Origin: DATJPR01 sp963752915
Lineage (GTDB): Bacteria; Bacteroidota; Ignavibacteria; UBA10030; UBA6906
Direction: 5' to 3'
DNA length: 64,000 nt
Assembly: GCA_963752915.1 (NCBI GenBank)
Contig: CAVVZZ010000003.1
Location: forward strand, 108,930 to 172,929
Made by a program: the position numbers and the translations under genes. Positions 9,220-18,802 of the stretch are shown piece by piece (the stretch's first letter is position 1; each line of letters starts with the position of its first letter). Below the pieces are notes generated by a model. It was not told the origin of the DNA and made no database searches. It saw only the letters and a program-made list of their open reading frames with translations.

Positions 9220-11847
9220 TTGGTAGGAACATCCCTCATATCCGGCGGACGAACCATTTTTCCCTCCCGGGCAGTCTGTGTCATCCTTCTGATCTCCTTC
9301 AATCTGCTGGCGCTGTCGGCCTCGTTGGCGGGGGAGTTGCGCTTTCTTACGAATACGGGTGTTCGACCGCCTGCGCCACAGGACATCTTGCCGGGAGAAT
9401 CGCCAACGCGGATCAGGATCGATCTCAATGGCGAGTGGTCGTATGCCATAGAGGGGGGGCCGTCTGGATCGGTGCCCGTTCCGAGCGCGTATGATTTCCA
9501 GGGGAAGGTCGTCTTCCAGCGGACGCTTCATCTCTCACCCGACGTCGTCTCAAAGTATCGTTTCCGTTTTGTCGGACTCGGCATCAGTCAATACGCCGAC
9601 GTCACGATCAATAATGATCTGATTGCCGAACACGCCTGCGGATATACAGCGATCGACCAGCGGATCCCGGCACATTGTCTTCAATCGGAGTCGGACAACG
9701 TCATCCGCGTCGTCGTCTCGAACATCCTCGATCCGCAAAATACATTTCCAAACCGTTCCTATCCTTCCCTCGATCGCAACTACGGAGGCATTACCCGCGA
9801 TGTGTATCTCCTGGGAACTCCGGAGGTCTCGATCCGTGACGCGACGGTACGGCCCGAGATCGAAGAGAAAAACGGCAACGTCCGGTTGCGCGTACGGGTC
9901 TCGATTGATCGCAATGACACCGCCATCCCGGAAAAAACTCTGGGGTGCATTGTCGAAGTGTATGACAGAGTCACCGGAGTCACGATCGGAAAGAGCGCGA
10001 TCCAGGCGGTGGAAGCCGGACAAGGCGGTTCGGTGGAAGAGACGCTCGTTCTCCCGGTGCAGGGATTGCGACCGTGGTCTCCCGATAGTCCTGAATTATA
10101 CACTGTCCGCTGCAGTCTTGTCCCGCTCCATGGTGAAACCGGACCCATCGACGTCTACGACTTCTCCTGGGGGTTGCGAAACCTTGCCATCGAGAAAGGG
10201 AATTTTCTTCTTAACGGTTCGCGCCTCGTCCTGAAGGGGGTGATCTGGAACGAAGATCACCCGGCCTTTGGAAGCTCCCTCTCGTTTGAACAGATGGAAA
10301 AAGATGTCGCCCTGATCAAGACGCTCGGCGCGAACACCATCCGATTTGCCGGACATCCTCCCCATCCGTATATGCTCGACCTGTGCGACCGCTACGGCCT
10401 TCTTGCGATGGTCGATCTCCCGTTGTCCGGGGTTCCGGGTCCGATCATCGAGGAGAGTCCGTTTCACGAACTCGCGTCGAACGCACTCCGGGAGATGATT
10501 CAGCAAAATATCAATCATCCTTCCGTCATGTGCTGGGGGATCGGTGATGGCCTGGATGTCACGGACCCGGCCACCCGTTCTGGCCTCTCGGATCTCGTCA
10601 GCCTGGCCCGATCCCTTGATTCGCGGTTTCTCTACTCGCCGGTGACTCCGATGACGCCCGACCTTTGCACGGGCATGATGGATATCGCCGCAGCAAAGAT
10701 CCGGACAACGGATGTGCAGGCGTTCAGGAGCGAGCTTGAAGCATGGAAAAGCGCGAACGCCGACAAGCCCGTCGTCGTGGCATGGTTTGGTGCGGAAGTG
10801 CAGGAGCGCAACAGGAGGGGGTCAAACGATCCGTACTCCCAGGAGAGCCAGGCGCGCTACTACCTGCAGCGGTTCGACATCCTGAAGGCCGTGAATTATG
10901 ACGGGGGGATTCTCTCCTCGTTCAATGATTGGAATAGCGCACGGGCATCGCTGACCGTCCATACGGGCGATCCATGGCTCGAAAGCATGGGTCTGGTGAA
11001 CGGCGATCGCGTGAAGCGCCTTGCCTTTGATGCCGTCCGCGCGGCAATGCACGGAGAAAAATTCGCCGCGCTCCCGCTCGGCTCGTACAGCAACCGGGCG
11101 CCGATTATCTATGTCCTGTCCGGCTTCGCGTTCCTCGTCGGCATCGTCTATCTGTACAACAGGAACCGGCGGTTCCGCGAGAACCTGAACAGGTCCCTCT
11201 TGAGCGGCTATAATTTCTTCGCCGACATCCGGGACCAGCACGGCGTTGCCATGACCCACACGTTTCTGCTGGGCCTCGGGACCGCCGCAGGCGTCGGTCT
11301 CATGGTCTCAAGCCTCGCGTTTCATTTCCGCGAAAGTCTGGTCGCCGACCGCGCGCTTTCGATCCTTCTCCTTGTCGATTCGTTGAAGGCCGCGGTGGTC
11401 AGGGTGATCTGGGATCCTCTCCTGGCAATCGGACTTGTCGCCGCGGGGGTGTTCCTCCTTCTGTTCCTGATGACCGGCGGGATCCTCATGCTCAGAATGT
11501 TTTTCCGACAGCGGGTCTCCGCGTCGCAGGCCCTCACGGTCGCGTTCTGGTCCTCAGCGCCCCTCCTGCTGTTCATCCCGTTCGGGATGATCGCGTATCG
11601 AGTTATGGACAGCGCAATCTATGTGCTTCCGTTCAGTGTGTTCTTTGTCGTGATGTTCCTTTGGGCGGGGATGCGGCTGGTCAAGGGCCTGTCGATCGTC
11701 TTTGATGTCCCGCCGGCACGGATGCATCTTCTCAGTCTCCTGCTGTGCTTTGGGATCCTTGCCGTGACCTATGTTGCGCTGTACTCCGGACAGGCCCTGC
11801 CGGAATACGCGCGTTTTCTGTTTCATGCCGCAACCAGGACAGTGTAG
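9220..11847 (+). CDS. GH2-like protein fused to a multi-pass membrane domain; probable pseudoenzyme
   Basis: 875 residues: an N-terminal hydrophobic segment (about residues 19-37), a jelly-roll sugar-binding domain (LNGEWSYAIEGG to VVSNIL), an immunoglobulin-like domain, a GH2-type TIM barrel (LKGVIWNEDHPAFG to about residue 600), then five or six membrane helices (from about residue 626) resembling Yip1-like domains. The barrel keeps the fold but not the catalytic glutamates: the acid/base motif usually reading W-x-x-G-N-E is WGIGDG (439-444), and the nucleophile position before F/Y-G-A-E is Trp522. A carbohydrate-binding or sensory role is therefore more likely than hydrolysis. The TTG at 9220 is the first possible start after an in-frame stop. 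It is 17 bp upstream of smc. Confidence 0.8.
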   Translation: MVGTSLISGGRTIFPSRAVCVILLISFNLLALSASLAGELRFLTNTGVRPPAPQDILPGESPTRIRIDLNGEWSYAIEGGPSGSVPVPSAYDFQGKVVFQRTLHLSPDVVSKYRFRFVGLGISQYADVTINNDLIAEHACGYTAIDQRIPAHCLQSESDNVIRVVVSNILDPQNTFPNRSYPSLDRNYGGITRDVYLLGTPEVSIRDATVRPEIEEKNGNVRLRVRVSIDRNDTAIPEKTLGCIVEVYDRVTGVTIGKSAIQAVEAGQGGSVEETLVLPVQGLRPWSPDSPELYTVRCSLVPLHGETGPIDVYDFSWGLRNLAIEKGNFLLNGSRLVLKGVIWNEDHPAFGSSLSFEQMEKDVALIKTLGANTIRFAGHPPHPYMLDLCDRYGLLAMVDLPLSGVPGPIIEESPFHELASNALREMIQQNINHPSVMCWGIGDGLDVTDPATRSGLSDLVSLARSLDSRFLYSPVTPMTPDLCTGMMDIAAAKIRTTDVQAFRSELEAWKSANADKPVVVAWFGAEVQERNRRGSNDPYSQESQARYYLQRFDILKAVNYDGGILSSFNDWNSARASLTVHTGDPWLESMGLVNGDRVKRLAFDAVRAAMHGEKFAALPLGSYSNRAPIIYVLSGFAFLVGIVYLYNRNRRFRENLNRSLLSGYNFFADIRDQHGVAMTHTFLLGLGTAAGVGLMVSSLAFHFRESLVADRALSILLLVDSLKAAVVRVIWDPLLAIGLVAAGVFLLLFLMTGGILMLRMFFRQRVSASQALTVAFWSSAPLLLFIPFGMIAYRVMDSAIYVLPFSVFFVVMFLWAGMRLVKGLSIVFDVPPARMHLLSLLLCFGILAVTYVALYSGQALPEYARFLFHAATRTV

Positions 11848-11864
11848 CGGGTGGATGACGTACC

Positions 11865-14800
11865 ATGTATCTCTCCAAACTTGAAGTCCTCGGATTCAAA
11901 TCCTTCGCGCAGAAGGTCAATCTCGTCTTCGACAGCGGGATCTCTGCGATCGTCGGTCCCAACGGATGCGGGAAAACGAACATCGTCGATGCGATTCGGT
12001 GGGTCCTGGGCGAACAGCGCTACAGCGCCCTGCGAAGCGATAAGATGGAAGATGTGATCTTCAACGGGACGAAGGGACGGAAGCCGCTCGGGATGGCGGA
12101 GGCGTCGCTGGTGATCGAAAACACCAAGGGCATCCTTCCTTCCGAGTACACCCAGGTCACGGTCGGCCGCAGGGTCTATCGTTCCGGCGAAAGTGAATAC
12201 CTGCTCAACAAGGTGCCCTGCCGGCTCAAGGACATCCTCGATCTCTTCATGGACACCGGGATGGGCGCCGATGCCTATTCGGTCATCGAACTGAAGATGA
12301 TCGAGGTCATCCTGAGCGACAAAGCCGAAGAGCGGCGTCGCCTGTTCGAAGAGGCCGCCGGCGTGACGAAGTACAAGCACCGCAGAAAGGCGGCGTACCG
12401 CAAGCTCGACGACGTCCGGGCGGACCTGCAGCGCGTGAACGACATCGTCGCGGAAGTCCAGAAGGCGGTCAACGCCCTCGAACGGCAGGCGAAAAAAGCG
12501 GAACAGTTCAACACGCTGAAGGAGCGGCTCAAGTCGCTGGAAGTCGATCTTATGGAGCGGGAGTATGCCCACTTGCTCGATCGAATTTCTTCCCTCGAAG
12601 TTCAGCTTGGATCGATGCAAAGCGACCGTTCGCGGCTGGATGTCGATCTCACGTCGGAAGAGAACCGCCTCGACGCGTTGCGCCGGACTCTCCTGGAAGA
12701 GGAGAAGACGCTGGCCGAAGCGCAACGGGATGTCAGCGAGCAGCGCGAAAAGACGCACCAGGTGGAACAGAACGCTGCGATCGCGTCTGAACGGATCAGC
12801 GCCCTGCGCGCGACGCTGCAACGACTTGGTCGCGAGCGGGAAGCTCACGCTCTCGAGAGTGAACAGACCACCGTGTCCCGGGCATCGTTCCGGGTGAAGA
12901 TAGAAGAGTTGGACCGTACGGGGCGGACAAAGGCAGCTCTCCAGCAGAACAAGCAGGAGGAGCTCCGGTCCTTCGAGGAAGTCCTCGACACCCGCGCCCG
13001 GTCTCAGCAGGAACTGAACGAAAAGACGATTGCGGTCGTCCGCCAGCTCGCGGAGCTCGAAGCGGAGCAGGACCGGAGACGCAACCGGGCGTCGGACCTC
13101 GACGGTCGCAGGAACAGGGGCCTCGAAGAGATCGAGAAATACGAACATGAATTGAAGCGGCTGGATGGTCTTGTCGGAGAGCTGATGGAGGAAGACCGCC
13201 GTCTCCGGCGGTCGTTCAGCGAAGCGGAGTCCGGCTACTATGACGCCGAGAAGAACCGGAACACTATCGCCGCGCAAATCGAAGACCTCCAGCGGTCGAT
13301 TCTCGAGACACGGTCGCAGGTCGACCAGTGTAAGGCCCGTGCCGAATTCCTTCAGGGTCTGATTGACCGGAACGAGGGACTCTCGGAGGGCGTCCGGTTC
13401 CTCGCGACCAAGCCACAGTGGAAGCGTGCGCGCGCCCTCACGGTTGCCGACGCTGTCCATGCCGACGAGCGTTTGCGCCCCGCAATCGAGGCGGGGCTGG
13501 GCGAGTTTGCGGGATATGTTGTCGCCACGAATGCTTCAGAAGCGGAAAGCGCCGTCGCCATGCTGACGGAAGAAGACCGCGGCAAAGCGACCTTTGTTTG
13601 TCTCGATCGCATTCCGGTTGTCCACACGTCGCTGCCCGCCATCAAAGGAAGCGGAATCGTGGGCTGGGCGGTGCAGAACGCGTCGTTCGATCCGGCGTAT
13701 ACGCAGTTGTTCAGCTACCTGCTTGACAGGGTGCTTATCGTCGAAGACGTGAAGACAGCCCGACGGGTGTCTTCCTCGTATGCCGGGATCCGATGCGTCA
13801 CCCTCCACGGCGAGATTGAAGCGGGGTCGGGGATACGTCGGGGTGGAAGCCGGCGGATGGATGAAGGCGGCATGATCGGGAAGCGCGAACAGATTCGCGA
13901 GCTGCTGGCCCGGGGCGACAATCTCGGGAAAACCGTTGAGTCGCTGGTATCGCGACATGCGGAGGCGCAGCGGGAACTCGAGGCGATCGATCTCAAGGTG
14001 CTGGGGGATGCCGTGAAGAAGGTCGAAAAGGAGATGAGCGCCGTCGAAATGCGGATCGCCCAGGTCCAATTCGAGAAGCAACGTGCTTCGGATGTTATCG
14101 CCGGCAACCGGGACGAGCTTGTGCGTATCGATGAAGAATCGAACGCCCTGAAACAGGAAATGGACGGCTTCCTCCCGTTGATCGAAGAAGTCCGGGGAGA
14201 AAAGAAGCGTGTGGAGCACAAACAGGGCGGTCTCGGGAACGAGCTCGCACTTCTGGAGAAAGAGTGGAATACACGGTCGGAAGAGCTTCAGGAAATCGGC
14301 CTCGAGATCGTGCGTTGGACAAATGATCTTGAAAACACGAGGGCCGAAGAACGGAGGGCGGAGGAATCCATCGTCGAATTGCAGTCCGCGATCGCTGCAA
14401 ACGAGAAGGAGATGGCGGAAGCCGCCGAATCCATCCGGATGCTCGAGGAGGAGATCGGAGGGTATGACGAACGGCTGGGAGGTCTGCGGACTGCGCTCGC
14501 GGCCCTGGAAGCGCGCCGGAATGATGCCGAAGCAGCAGCAATGGTCGCCCGCGAAGAGATCCATCGAGTCGAACTGGGCATCAAAGACCAGCGGCGAAGC
14601 CACGATGAATCCCTGCAGGTCCTCCACGCCCACGAATTACAGGTCCACGATCTGCGGGCAAAGGTTGAGCAGCTGTTGCAGCGCGCGCGGGACGAATTTG
14701 AATTAGCCCTTCTCCGGAAAGAGTATTCGGCAGACGAGTTTGTTGATTTTGCGTCACTTCGTGAGGAAATCCCTGCGCTGCGCGAAAAGATCAAAGGGCT

Positions 14801-15434
14801 CGGGAATATCAATTTTGCGGCATTCGAGGAATACGCCGAGGAGAAACAACGCTGGGAGACCATGAACACCCAGCGCAACGATCTCCAGGAGGCAGAGAAG
14901 AATCTCCTGGCAACGATCGAAGAGATCAATCAAACGGCGCAAAACCTTTTTCTCGATACGTTTTCCAGGATCAGGACGAACTTCATCGAAACCTTCAAGA
15001 GTTTGTTCGAACCGGGTGATGAATGCGATCTGCGACTGGAAGAGGGGGTCGACCCGCTCGAGGCCCGGATCGAGATCATTGCCAAGCCGAGAGGAAAGCG
15101 ACCGACGTCGATCGACCTTCTGTCCGGAGGCGAGAAGACACTTACCGCTATCGCGTTGCTGTTTGCGATCTACCTGGTGAAGCCGAGCCCGTTTTGCATT
15201 CTGGATGAGGTGGACGCGCCGCTCGACGACGCCAACATCGACCGGTTCACGCGCATCCTCAGGAAGTTCTCGAACAACACGCAATTCATCGTCGTGACGC
15301 ACAACAAGAGGACGATGGAAGCCGCCAATGCCCTCTATGGCATTACGATGGAGGAAGAAGGTGTGTCAAAAATCGTTACGGTGCGGTTCAACCAATCGGG
15401 GACGGCTGCGTCAGCGGCGCTCGCAGCAGGATAA
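11865..15434 (+). CDS. smc: Chromosome segregation protein SMC
   Basis: Condensin ATPase that compacts and segregates chromosomes, normally with ScpA and ScpB (not in this window). The 1189 residues begin with MYLSKLEVLGFKSFAQ and Walker A GPNGCGKTNIVDAIRW, followed by a long charged coiled coil, the hinge (about residues 510-670, around GLSEGVRFL to VTLHGE), a second coiled coil, and the C-terminal ABC signature LLSGGEKTLTAIAL with Walker B FCILDEVDAPLDDAN. Confidence 0.97.
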   Translation: MYLSKLEVLGFKSFAQKVNLVFDSGISAIVGPNGCGKTNIVDAIRWVLGEQRYSALRSDKMEDVIFNGTKGRKPLGMAEASLVIENTKGILPSEYTQVTVGRRVYRSGESEYLLNKVPCRLKDILDLFMDTGMGADAYSVIELKMIEVILSDKAEERRRLFEEAAGVTKYKHRRKAAYRKLDDVRADLQRVNDIVAEVQKAVNALERQAKKAEQFNTLKERLKSLEVDLMEREYAHLLDRISSLEVQLGSMQSDRSRLDVDLTSEENRLDALRRTLLEEEKTLAEAQRDVSEQREKTHQVEQNAAIASERISALRATLQRLGREREAHALESEQTTVSRASFRVKIEELDRTGRTKAALQQNKQEELRSFEEVLDTRARSQQELNEKTIAVVRQLAELEAEQDRRRNRASDLDGRRNRGLEEIEKYEHELKRLDGLVGELMEEDRRLRRSFSEAESGYYDAEKNRNTIAAQIEDLQRSILETRSQVDQCKARAEFLQGLIDRNEGLSEGVRFLATKPQWKRARALTVADAVHADERLRPAIEAGLGEFAGYVVATNASEAESAVAMLTEEDRGKATFVCLDRIPVVHTSLPAIKGSGIVGWAVQNASFDPAYTQLFSYLLDRVLIVEDVKTARRVSSSYAGIRCVTLHGEIEAGSGIRRGGSRRMDEGGMIGKREQIRELLARGDNLGKTVESLVSRHAEAQRELEAIDLKVLGDAVKKVEKEMSAVEMRIAQVQFEKQRASDVIAGNRDELVRIDEESNALKQEMDGFLPLIEEVRGEKKRVEHKQGGLGNELALLEKEWNTRSEELQEIGLEIVRWTNDLENTRAEERRAEESIVELQSAIAANEKEMAEAAESIRMLEEEIGGYDERLGGLRTALAALEARRNDAEAAAMVAREEIHRVELGIKDQRRSHDESLQVLHAHELQVHDLRAKVEQLLQRARDEFELALLRKEYSADEFVDFASLREEIPALREKIKGLGNINFAAFEEYAEEKQRWETMNTQRNDLQEAEKNLLATIEEINQTAQNLFLDTFSRIRTNFIETFKSLFEPGDECDLRLEEGVDPLEARIEIIAKPRGKRPTSIDLLSGGEKTLTAIALLFAIYLVKPSPFCILDEVDAPLDDANIDRFTRILRKFSNNTQFIVVTHNKRTMEAANALYGITMEEEGVSKIVTVRFNQSGTAASAALAAG

Positions 15435-15437
15435 GAC

Positions 15438-16163
15438 GTGGCGATAAAGATTTTTGTCGACTTTGACGGGACCATCACGATCGGGGACGTGGGAGATTCG
15501 CTGTTCCGCCACTTCGGCGGCGCTCCTGCCGACGAGGCGATCGACGCGTATCATGCGGAGAAGATTTCAGCGCGCGAGTGCTTTCTCCGAAAGGCCGCTG
15601 CGTGCGGGTGCGTCTCAAAGGATGCCGTCGATCGGTTCCTGGATGAACAACAGATCGATCCGGGATTCAAGGGCTTCGCGGAGTTCTGTTACGACCACCG
15701 ACTCACGCTCTGCATCCTGAGCGACGGGATGGACTACTACATTGACAGAATCCTGGCGCGCGAAGGGATCCGGGAAATCGATCGGTTCTCGAATATTCTG
15801 ACGATGGTCCCGGCAAATGAGAACGGAGCCGTGCGTCTGAACATCGACTTTCCGGCGGAAAATCCGGACTGCGATCGATGCGCCTGCTGTAAGCGGAATA
15901 TCATGCTGAGCCGATCCGGGGAAGCGGATTTTCTCGTCTATGTGGGCGAGGGGTATTCGGACCGGTGCCCGGCGGCGTATGCGGACGTCGTGTTCGCGAA
16001 AGATGCGCTCCAGACATATTGTCAACGGGATAATATCAGCTACCTGCCGTACACCACGTTCGAGGATGTCAGGACGGGCGTAGCAAACCTGCTCAAACGA
16101 AAGCACCTCCGTCCACGAAGGAGCGCATCACTCCGACGGGCGGCAGCGTTTCTTGCAGAATGA
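15438..16163 (+). CDS. HAD-IB phosphatase, MtnX-like
   Basis: 241-residue HAD-superfamily hydrolase. The nucleophile motif is VDFDGTIT at the N-terminus, motif II is ILSDGMDYYI, and the region ADFLVYVGEGYSDRCPAAYADVVFAK supplies the metal-binding acids. This pattern matches MtnX-like phosphatases (2-hydroxy-3-keto-5-methylthiopentenyl-1-phosphate phosphatase and phosphoserine-phosphatase relatives). No methionine-salvage genes are nearby, so the substrate is open. A Cys cluster (CDRCACC, about residues 148-154) is unusual. The gene starts with GTG 3 nt after the smc stop. Confidence 0.75.
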   Translation: MAIKIFVDFDGTITIGDVGDSLFRHFGGAPADEAIDAYHAEKISARECFLRKAAACGCVSKDAVDRFLDEQQIDPGFKGFAEFCYDHRLTLCILSDGMDYYIDRILAREGIREIDRFSNILTMVPANENGAVRLNIDFPAENPDCDRCACCKRNIMLSRSGEADFLVYVGEGYSDRCPAAYADVVFAKDALQTYCQRDNISYLPYTTFEDVRTGVANLLKRKHLRPRRSASLRRAAAFLAE

Positions 16164-16188
16164 ACCGAACTCCGTACGGAATGGAACG

Positions 16189-16767
16189 GTGAATATCCGG
16201 AAGATCATGTTCAGTATACGGAGCTACACTCCGATCCCGTTTTTGATTCTGATGGTCATTTTCGCCCGACCCTCGATCACGAGCATCGCTGCGGGATTGG
16301 TCATTGTCGTCTTCGGAGAGTGCATCCGGTTCTGGGGAGTATCCATCGCCGGTGCAGAGACGCGGACAACAGGAACGGTCGGAGGAACGTATCTCATCAT
16401 GACCGGGCCGTTCGGCTACGTGCGCAATCCGCTGTATGTGGGGAATATGCTCGTCTATTTCGGCGTCGGCGTAATGTCGATGGCGTTGTTTCCCTGGCTC
16501 CCTGTGGTTGCGGTGCTGTGGTTCTTTTTTCAGTATACCCTGATCATCACCGACGAAGAGGAATATCTCCGCAACCGGTTCGGCGAGGAGTATGCGGTCT
16601 ATTGTGGCAACGTCAGGCGGTTCATGCCCAGAGTGCCGCCCTATCGGCCGGCTCAGCCGCCTCCGAAGTCGGTGGATATCCGCGAAGGGCTGGATTCGGA
16701 GCGGCGCACGCTCCAGGCAATCGGGTTGGTCACGATCGCCATCATCGTCATTTATGTCATCCGTTGA
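16189..16767 (+). CDS. Isoprenylcysteine carboxyl methyltransferase-like membrane protein
   Basis: About 192 residues with four to five membrane helices. The conserved block TGPFGYVRNPLYVGNMLVYFG and the downstream EEEYLRNRFGEEYAVYCGNVRRFMPR are typical of bacterial ICMT/PEMT-type methyltransferases, where they form the SAM and substrate site. The substrate in bacteria is generally unknown. I prefer GTG 16189 (protein starting VNIRKIMFS) because it matches the usual start of relatives; TTG 16153 would overlap the HAD gene. The stop is 6 nt before lpxB. Confidence 0.7.
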   Translation: MNIRKIMFSIRSYTPIPFLILMVIFARPSITSIAAGLVIVVFGECIRFWGVSIAGAETRTTGTVGGTYLIMTGPFGYVRNPLYVGNMLVYFGVGVMSMALFPWLPVVAVLWFFFQYTLIITDEEEYLRNRFGEEYAVYCGNVRRFMPRVPPYRPAQPPPKSVDIREGLDSERRTLQAIGLVTIAIIVIYVIR

Positions 16768-16773
16768 GGCGCA

Positions 16774-17907
16774 ATGCCGGGACGCATTCTCTTTGTCGCG
16801 GGGGAAGCCTCCGGTGACCTCCACGGAGCAGGAGTGGTCAGAGCGCTGAAACGGCGGAGACCGGATCTCGATCTCTTCGGCGTCGGGGGAGATCAGATGC
16901 GCAAGGAAGGGATGGATGTTCTTTTCCATATTGACAAGCTCGCGTTTATGGGGTTCGTCGAAGTTCTCAAGAACATCCACACGGTGAGGGCACTCCGCGA
17001 CAGACTGACCGCGACGCTGAAATCGCGGAAGCCTGATGCGGCGCTGCTGGTGGACTATCCCGGATTCAACCTGCGATTCGCAAAGACGCTGTCGGACTTT
17101 GGGGTGCCGGTGATCTACTACATCAGTCCGCAGGTGTGGGCCTGGCACAAGAGCAGGGTGAAGAAAATGCGCGGGATCGTCTCAGCCATGAAGGTGGTGT
17201 TCCCCTTCGAAGTCGAGATCTATCGAAACGCGGGGATCGACGTCGAATTCGTCGGGCATCCCATCGTTGAACGGATATCGTGCACGACGACGAAGAACGA
17301 GTTCTTCGCAAAACACGGGCTCGACGCCACGAAGAAATTGATCGCCCTGCTGCCCGGGAGCCGCATCCAGGAAATCGAAAAGATCTTTCCGGTGATGATC
17401 GAAGCCGCCCGGCGCTTGATCCATGCGTTCGGGGTGCAGACGGCGGTCGGTGTCGCGCCGAATCTCGGGCTTGACGTTCTCGGAAGGTATCCGCTGAAGG
17501 AAAACGCGATCGTGCCGATCGAGCATGCCACGTACGACCTTATGCACCACGCCGACGTGGCCATCGTCACGTCCGGCACTGCAACACTCGAAACAGGGTG
17601 GTTCGGTACTCCAATGGTCATTGTCTACCGGACCTCGCCGCTGACATACCAGATCGGCCGGATGCTGGTGGACGTTCCGAATATCGGCCTGGCGAATATT
17701 GTTGCCGGGAAGCAGATCACCCCTGAACTGATCCAGGGCGACCTTACGCCGACGAGGCTCTTTGAGGAAGTCTCCCGTCTTGTCGTGGACACGAACGCCG
17801 CGCAGACCATGCGCAGGGAATTGGGAGTCATCCGGGAAAAACTCGGCGAACCGGGGGCATCGGAACGGGTTGCGGAATCGGTTCTTTCGTTTGTCCATGC
17901 ATCGTGA
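16774..17907 (+). CDS. lpxB: Lipid-A-disaccharide synthase
   Basis: GT19 glycosyltransferase joining UDP-2,3-diacylglucosamine and lipid X to make the lipid A disaccharide at the inner membrane. The 377 residues open with ILFVAGEASGDLHGAG, the family signature; FMGFVEVL, YISPQVWAWHKSRVKKM, LPGSRIQEIEKIFPVM and VTSGTATLETGWFGTPM are all LpxB motifs. With lpxK about 0.9 kb downstream, this marks an LPS-bearing outer membrane. Confidence 0.96.
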   Translation: MPGRILFVAGEASGDLHGAGVVRALKRRRPDLDLFGVGGDQMRKEGMDVLFHIDKLAFMGFVEVLKNIHTVRALRDRLTATLKSRKPDAALLVDYPGFNLRFAKTLSDFGVPVIYYISPQVWAWHKSRVKKMRGIVSAMKVVFPFEVEIYRNAGIDVEFVGHPIVERISCTTTKNEFFAKHGLDATKKLIALLPGSRIQEIEKIFPVMIEAARRLIHAFGVQTAVGVAPNLGLDVLGRYPLKENAIVPIEHATYDLMHHADVAIVTSGTATLETGWFGTPMVIVYRTSPLTYQIGRMLVDVPNIGLANIVAGKQITPELIQGDLTPTRLFEEVSRLVVDTNAAQTMRRELGVIREKLGEPGASERVAESVLSFVHAS

Positions 17908-17923
17908 TCTGGTGCGAAACGGT

Positions 17924-18802
17924 ATGAGACACTATCGCAGAGTACGGAAGGGCCGGGGCGACGCGTTCGCTGCGGTTTTGCTGTCCGCAGCCGTCGCGGT
18001 TCTCGCCGTCATGGTCGTCTCGTGCGGACCGTCGAACAGCACAGGCACTGCGTCCGGGCTGTCGTCGTCTGCAGTGAGGGATCAGCTCTTTCAAGAAGGG
18101 CACCGGCTGTATATGACGCGGAGCTATGACAGTGCGGAAGTTGTTCTGGGCAAAGTTGTGGGCATGGATTCGTCGTTTGTCGATGCCTTTGCGGACCTGG
18201 GGATGCTGCACTATGAGCTTGCGATGGCGGAAAAGTCTGAGGGGTCGAAGATCCGCAGCCGGAATCTTCGAGAGTCCCGGAACTATCTGGCACGCGTGGA
18301 AGAGCTGGGAACTCCCGATGAGGCCGTGTACGAGCGCTTGTGCGAAATTTCGGTCACACTGGGCGATGATCGCGGTTTTCTGAAGTACGCAAAGAAAAGT
18401 GCCGACCGGTTTCCTTTTGAGCGACAGTTCTACAACCTCGGATTGGCGTATTTCGGCGTTGGCGACTATCAGACCGTTGTCCGGACTCAGAAGGAAGCGA
18501 TTGAAAAATTTAAGCAATCGCCGTATCTCGGCGGCTATTATCGCCAGCTCGGTCGGGCATACATGAAACTGGATCGTGATCAAACCGCTCAGCGGATCCT
18601 TGAGACGGGATTGAACGCCGTCGACTCACGGCTGGTATCGTTGCGGGATGACCATGGCGCAGCAGCCGATGCAGTGAAGAGGCTGACAGATGACCGGATT
18701 GCGATTCTCCAGCTGCTCCGTCGGTTGTACCAGACGTATCATTTTGATGACAAGCTGAAGAGTGTGGAGCGGCGGCTGAACGATGCAGGTGCGCTGCAAT
18801 GA
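17924..18802 (+). CDS. TPR-repeat lipoprotein
   Basis: 292 residues with an N-terminal membrane segment and a lipobox-like VVSCG (Cys about residue 29), so probably lipid-anchored. Tetratricopeptide-like helices follow (LFQEGHRLYMTRSYDSAEVVLGK; FADLGMLHYELAMAEK; FYNLGLAYFGVGDYQTVV; GGYYRQLGRAYMKLDRDQTA). Function unknown; TPR lipoproteins usually scaffold envelope complexes. ATG 17924 is chosen because earlier in-frame starts lie inside lpxB. The last 4 nt overlap lpxK (ATGA). Confidence 0.75.
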   Translation: MRHYRRVRKGRGDAFAAVLLSAAVAVLAVMVVSCGPSNSTGTASGLSSSAVRDQLFQEGHRLYMTRSYDSAEVVLGKVVGMDSSFVDAFADLGMLHYELAMAEKSEGSKIRSRNLRESRNYLARVEELGTPDEAVYERLCEISVTLGDDRGFLKYAKKSADRFPFERQFYNLGLAYFGVGDYQTVVRTQKEAIEKFKQSPYLGGYYRQLGRAYMKLDRDQTAQRILETGLNAVDSRLVSLRDDHGAAADAVKRLTDDRIAILQLLRRLYQTYHFDDKLKSVERRLNDAGALQ

